Of a stretch of DNA of 34,181 nt, positions 32,213 through 34,181 are shown piece by piece. How positions within the stretch are numbered: the stretch's first letter is position 1; each line of letters opens with the position of its first letter. The notes beneath the pieces were generated by a model. That model was not told the DNA's origin. It searched no databases and worked only from the letters and a program-made list of their open reading frames with translations. This DNA comes from Anaerolineaceae bacterium UBA3924 (GTDB lineage Bacteria; Chloroflexota; Anaerolineae; Anaerolineales; Anaerolineaceae), in assembly GCA_002385985.1 (NCBI GenBank), contig DGEO01000040.1, positions 2,377 through 36,557 of the forward strand, in the 5' to 3' direction. Made by a program: the position numbers and the translations under genes.

Positions 32213-33414
32213 CCCTGGCTTCTCCTTGCGCTAAGGTTGAGCCGCCGGGCGGTAAACCACTTCAGCCCCAGCAGCCCCAGGCCGAACAGGCCGATATAGG
32301 TCAGCGGCGCAATCACCAGCGCCACCGTCACATCGACTTTGTCGGCAATCACGCCCACAAACCAGGGCGAGAGCGTCTGCCCCAGCGTGAGCATGGTATT
32401 GTAATAGCTGACCCGCCGGCTGACCACCTGCGGGCGGGTTTCATCCCGGACCGCCAGCGTGGCCGAGGTGGTGCGCGCCGAGCCGAAGGTTACGCCCATC
32501 CAGGCGATCACCGCCATCAGCCCGAAGCCGCTGCCTGCGAAGGGGATCAGCGCCGTGCCGCCGGCCAGGCCGGCCAGCGAGAGGTTGTTCAGCCGCACCG
32601 GGTGGCGCCGCGACATCATGTGCCCGGCGAAGGGACGCACCACAGCCGCCAGCACCATCTTGGCCCCCGAAAACGTGCCGATCAGGGTGAAGTTCAACCC
32701 GGTCCGCAGGCTGTAGACGGGGAAGAGGATGTCGTAGGCCATGTTGGTCGAGGACAGGATGAAGGCGCTCAGCAGGGCCACCGGCCAGACTGCCGGACGC
32801 GATGCCGTTTCGCCCTCCTCGACGGCCTCGGGCTGCGCTTCCGGCTGCACAAAGCGCCGGCTGAGCGTCAGCGTGCCCAGGAAGGCCACCGAGAAGCAGG
32901 CTACATTAAAAAGGAAGGATACGGTGAAGCTGAACAGGTCGGTCAGCCAGCCGCCCAGCAGCGCTCCCAGGCCGTTGCCCCCGGCGATGGTGGCGGTGTA
33001 CAGTCCCACCGCCAGCCCCAGGTTGAGTGACGGCGGGCGGCGCTGCAGGGCAGCCACATACATGATCACGGTGAAAACGCCGAAGGCCGCGCCCATCAGC
33101 ACGGCCGCCAGCCACACACGCACATCCCACGGCTGCGGGGCCATCAGGAGGGAGCTGGCCACCGAGATGACCAGCGCCCCCAGCAGGATCTCCCTGGTCC
33201 ATTTTCCGCGGTACAGGTGCCCAACCAGCAGGCAGACGGTGCCTTCCACGATGGAATGCAGCGACATCACCGAGCCGATCTCGGTTACCGTCGCGCCGTG
33301 CGTTTCCTGGTAGCCGACAATCAGCAGCAGGAACGATCCGCCGCCCATCGCGAAAAACAGCATCACGATCAGGCAGGTGATGAACTCGCGCCGCAGGTCT
33401 GTGGGTCGATCCAT
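32209..33414 (-). CDS. Major facilitator superfamily transporter
   Basis: The 401-residue membrane protein has the MFS layout of about twelve hydrophobic segments with a cytoplasmic loop in the middle (residues about 196-215, rich in E and R). The first half contains VGHLYRGKWTREILLGALV, corresponding to the conserved loop 2-3 region, and the second half a matching MMSRRHPVRLNNLSLAGLAGG. Substrate cannot be named. Being translationally coupled to an M20 dipeptidase and following an M24 protein suggests a peptide, amino acid or related compound. Start at 33414: ATGGATCGACCC, with only a weak ribosome site. Confidence 0.85.
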   Translation of the reverse strand: MDRPTDLRREFITCLIVMLFFAMGGGSFLLLIVGYQETHGATVTEIGSVMSLHSIVEGTVCLLVGHLYRGKWTREILLGALVISVASSLLMAPQPWDVRVWLAAVLMGAAFGVFTVIMYVAALQRRPPSLNLGLAVGLYTATIAGGNGLGALLGGWLTDLFSFTVSFLFNVACFSVAFLGTLTLSRRFVQPEAQPEAVEEGETASRPAVWPVALLSAFILSSTNMAYDILFPVYSLRTGLNFTLIGTFSGAKMVLAAVVRPFAGHMMSRRHPVRLNNLSLAGLAGGTALIPFAGSGFGLMAVIAWMGVTFGSARTTSATLAVRDETRPQVVSRRVSYYNTMLTLGQTLSPWFVGVIADKVDVTVALVIAPLTYIGLFGLGLLGLKWFTARRLNLSARRSQG

Positions 33415-33437
33415 GGATGGTTATTCCACTGCCTTCG

Positions 33438-34181
33438 TTACTTGACCGGGATAATGCAGGTTTCCAGCTCGCGCGGGTAGTTGGTCAGCCGGCGGCAGCC
33501 GGTCTCGGTGATCACCAGGGTGTCGGAGTGGCGGAAGCCGCCGAACCCGGGCACATACAGGCCCGGCTCGTCGCTGATGACCATGCCCGGCAGCAGGATG
33601 GTGTCGTCACCGGCCGCCACCCAGGGCGCCTCGTGCTCCTGCAGGCCCTTGCCGTGACCCATGCGGTGGCGCAGGAACTGCTCGTAGCCGGCCTCGCGGA
33701 TGACGCTCAGCGAAGCTTCATTGACCTCGCTGCACTTCACGCCCGGTTTGGCCGCTTCCATGCCGGCCTTCCAGGCGCCGTACATGGCCTGGAAGTAAGC
33801 CTCGGTCTGCTTGTCCGGCTCGCCGTACAGGAAGGTGTGCTCCGATTCGGACTCGTAGGTGGCCACCAGCGCGCCGAAGCCGCACTCAATCACGTCCCCG
33901 GGGCGGGGCTTGCGGTCGGTCATTAACCCGTGCGGGTAGGCAGAGCGCTCGCCGTACAGCACCGCGCCGTTGACCAGCCCGGCGTTGACGAAGACCAGCT
34001 CGCCCAGGTCCTTCTGCATGCGCTCCACGGTCTTCTCGCGGGCGTAGGCGAAGGCGTCCGTCTCGCTCAGCCCGGCGATGATGGCCTCGCGGGCCATTTC
34101 CACCATGTAGTCGGCAAACACGCCGGCCTTCTCCAGGATGGCGATCTCTTCCGCGTCCTTCACCAGGCGCATGGTGTAGAC
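33438..34181 (-). CDS. M24 (creatinase/Xaa-Pro peptidase-like) protein, N-terminus beyond window, altered metal ligands
   Basis: The frame is open to the window end, leaving 247 C-terminal residues. The visible part starts at VYTMRLVKDAEEIAILEKAG, the junction of the creatinase-like N-terminal domain and the pita-bread catalytic domain. RMGHGKGLQEHEAPWV carries the expected histidine and ISDEPGLYVPGFGGF a conserved glutamate. The two usual metal aspartates are replaced: the first site reads VIECGFGA (Glu for Asp) and the second SESEHTF (Glu for Asp, where peptidases have SDxTRTF). The final ligand site is GFRHSDTLVIT, with Ser where Glu is usual. It may be a divergent peptidase or a non-peptidase relative. 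It lies 23 bases upstream of the MFS gene in the same unit. Confidence 0.82.
   Translation of the reverse strand, partial: VYTMRLVKDAEEIAILEKAGVFADYMVEMAREAIIAGLSETDAFAYAREKTVERMQKDLGELVFVNAGLVNGAVLYGERSAYPHGLMTDRKPRPGDVIECGFGALVATYESESEHTFLYGEPDKQTEAYFQAMYGAWKAGMEAAKPGVKCSEVNEASLSVIREAGYEQFLRHRMGHGKGLQEHEAPWVAAGDDTILLPGMVISDEPGLYVPGFGGFRHSDTLVITETGCRRLTNYPRELETCIIPVK

Overview
The window is GC-rich (mostly G/C in third codon positions, with AT-rich islands at promoters). It carries no rRNA, tRNA, CRISPR array, phage or transposase gene that I could recognise. The gene set points to an anaerobic or facultative amino-acid-using bacterium: an indolepyruvate:ferredoxin oxidoreductase, an ADP-forming acyl-CoA synthetase, an ATP-type PEP carboxykinase, a deazaflavin-type nitroreductase and LarBEC. 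Protein style resembles Chloroflexota (Anaerolineae). That assignment is an inference from gene content and style, not from a marker gene.

Layout. (1) 1-2466: a truncated FAD oxidoreductase (minus strand), a 750-base non-coding stretch with G-rich repeat modules, a flavodoxin, and a minus-strand deazaflavin-dependent nitroreductase-like protein. (2) 2624-8319: a complete seven-gene Mrp cation/proton antiporter operon, mrpABCDEFG, with overlapping or abutting genes. (3) 8320-8696: a GC-rich, possibly structured intergenic stretch, then an AT-rich promoter with nested dyads in front of a GntR/FCD regulator. (4) 9617-14028: a polar amino-acid ABC transporter (lipoprotein, permease, ATPase, permease) and a DUF296 protein. 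(5) 14273-20337: a catabolic operon of a VOC protein, RidA, a PhzF-family protein, IorA, IorB, a hydantoin/aspartate-type racemase and a PLP aminotransferase, closed by a strong terminator. (6) 20428-26700: ADP-forming acyl-CoA synthetase, pckA, pyrB and a hydantoinase. (7) 26884-29712: larB-larE-larC for the nickel-pincer nucleotide cofactor. (8) 29751-34181, minus strand: M24 protein (truncated by the window end), MFS transporter, M20 dipeptidase and an LDH2-family dehydrogenase, transcribed leftwards and meeting larC at a bidirectional terminator.

How the parts may work together. Blocks 4-6 read as one amino-acid fermentation module. The ABC system imports an amino acid. The aminotransferase (with the racemase and RidA) yields a 2-oxo acid. 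IorAB converts it to acyl-CoA and reduced ferredoxin. The ADP-forming synthetase recovers ATP from the acyl-CoA. This chain is well known in Thermococcales. Finding it in one bacterial locus, with its own transporter, GntR regulator and shared promoter motifs, is the most interesting aspect of the window. A hydantoin racemase with both signature cysteines at the canonical positions, plus a hydantoinase but no carbamoylase, suggests a second, less usual cyclic-ureide branch in which the adjacent carbamoyltransferase might take part.
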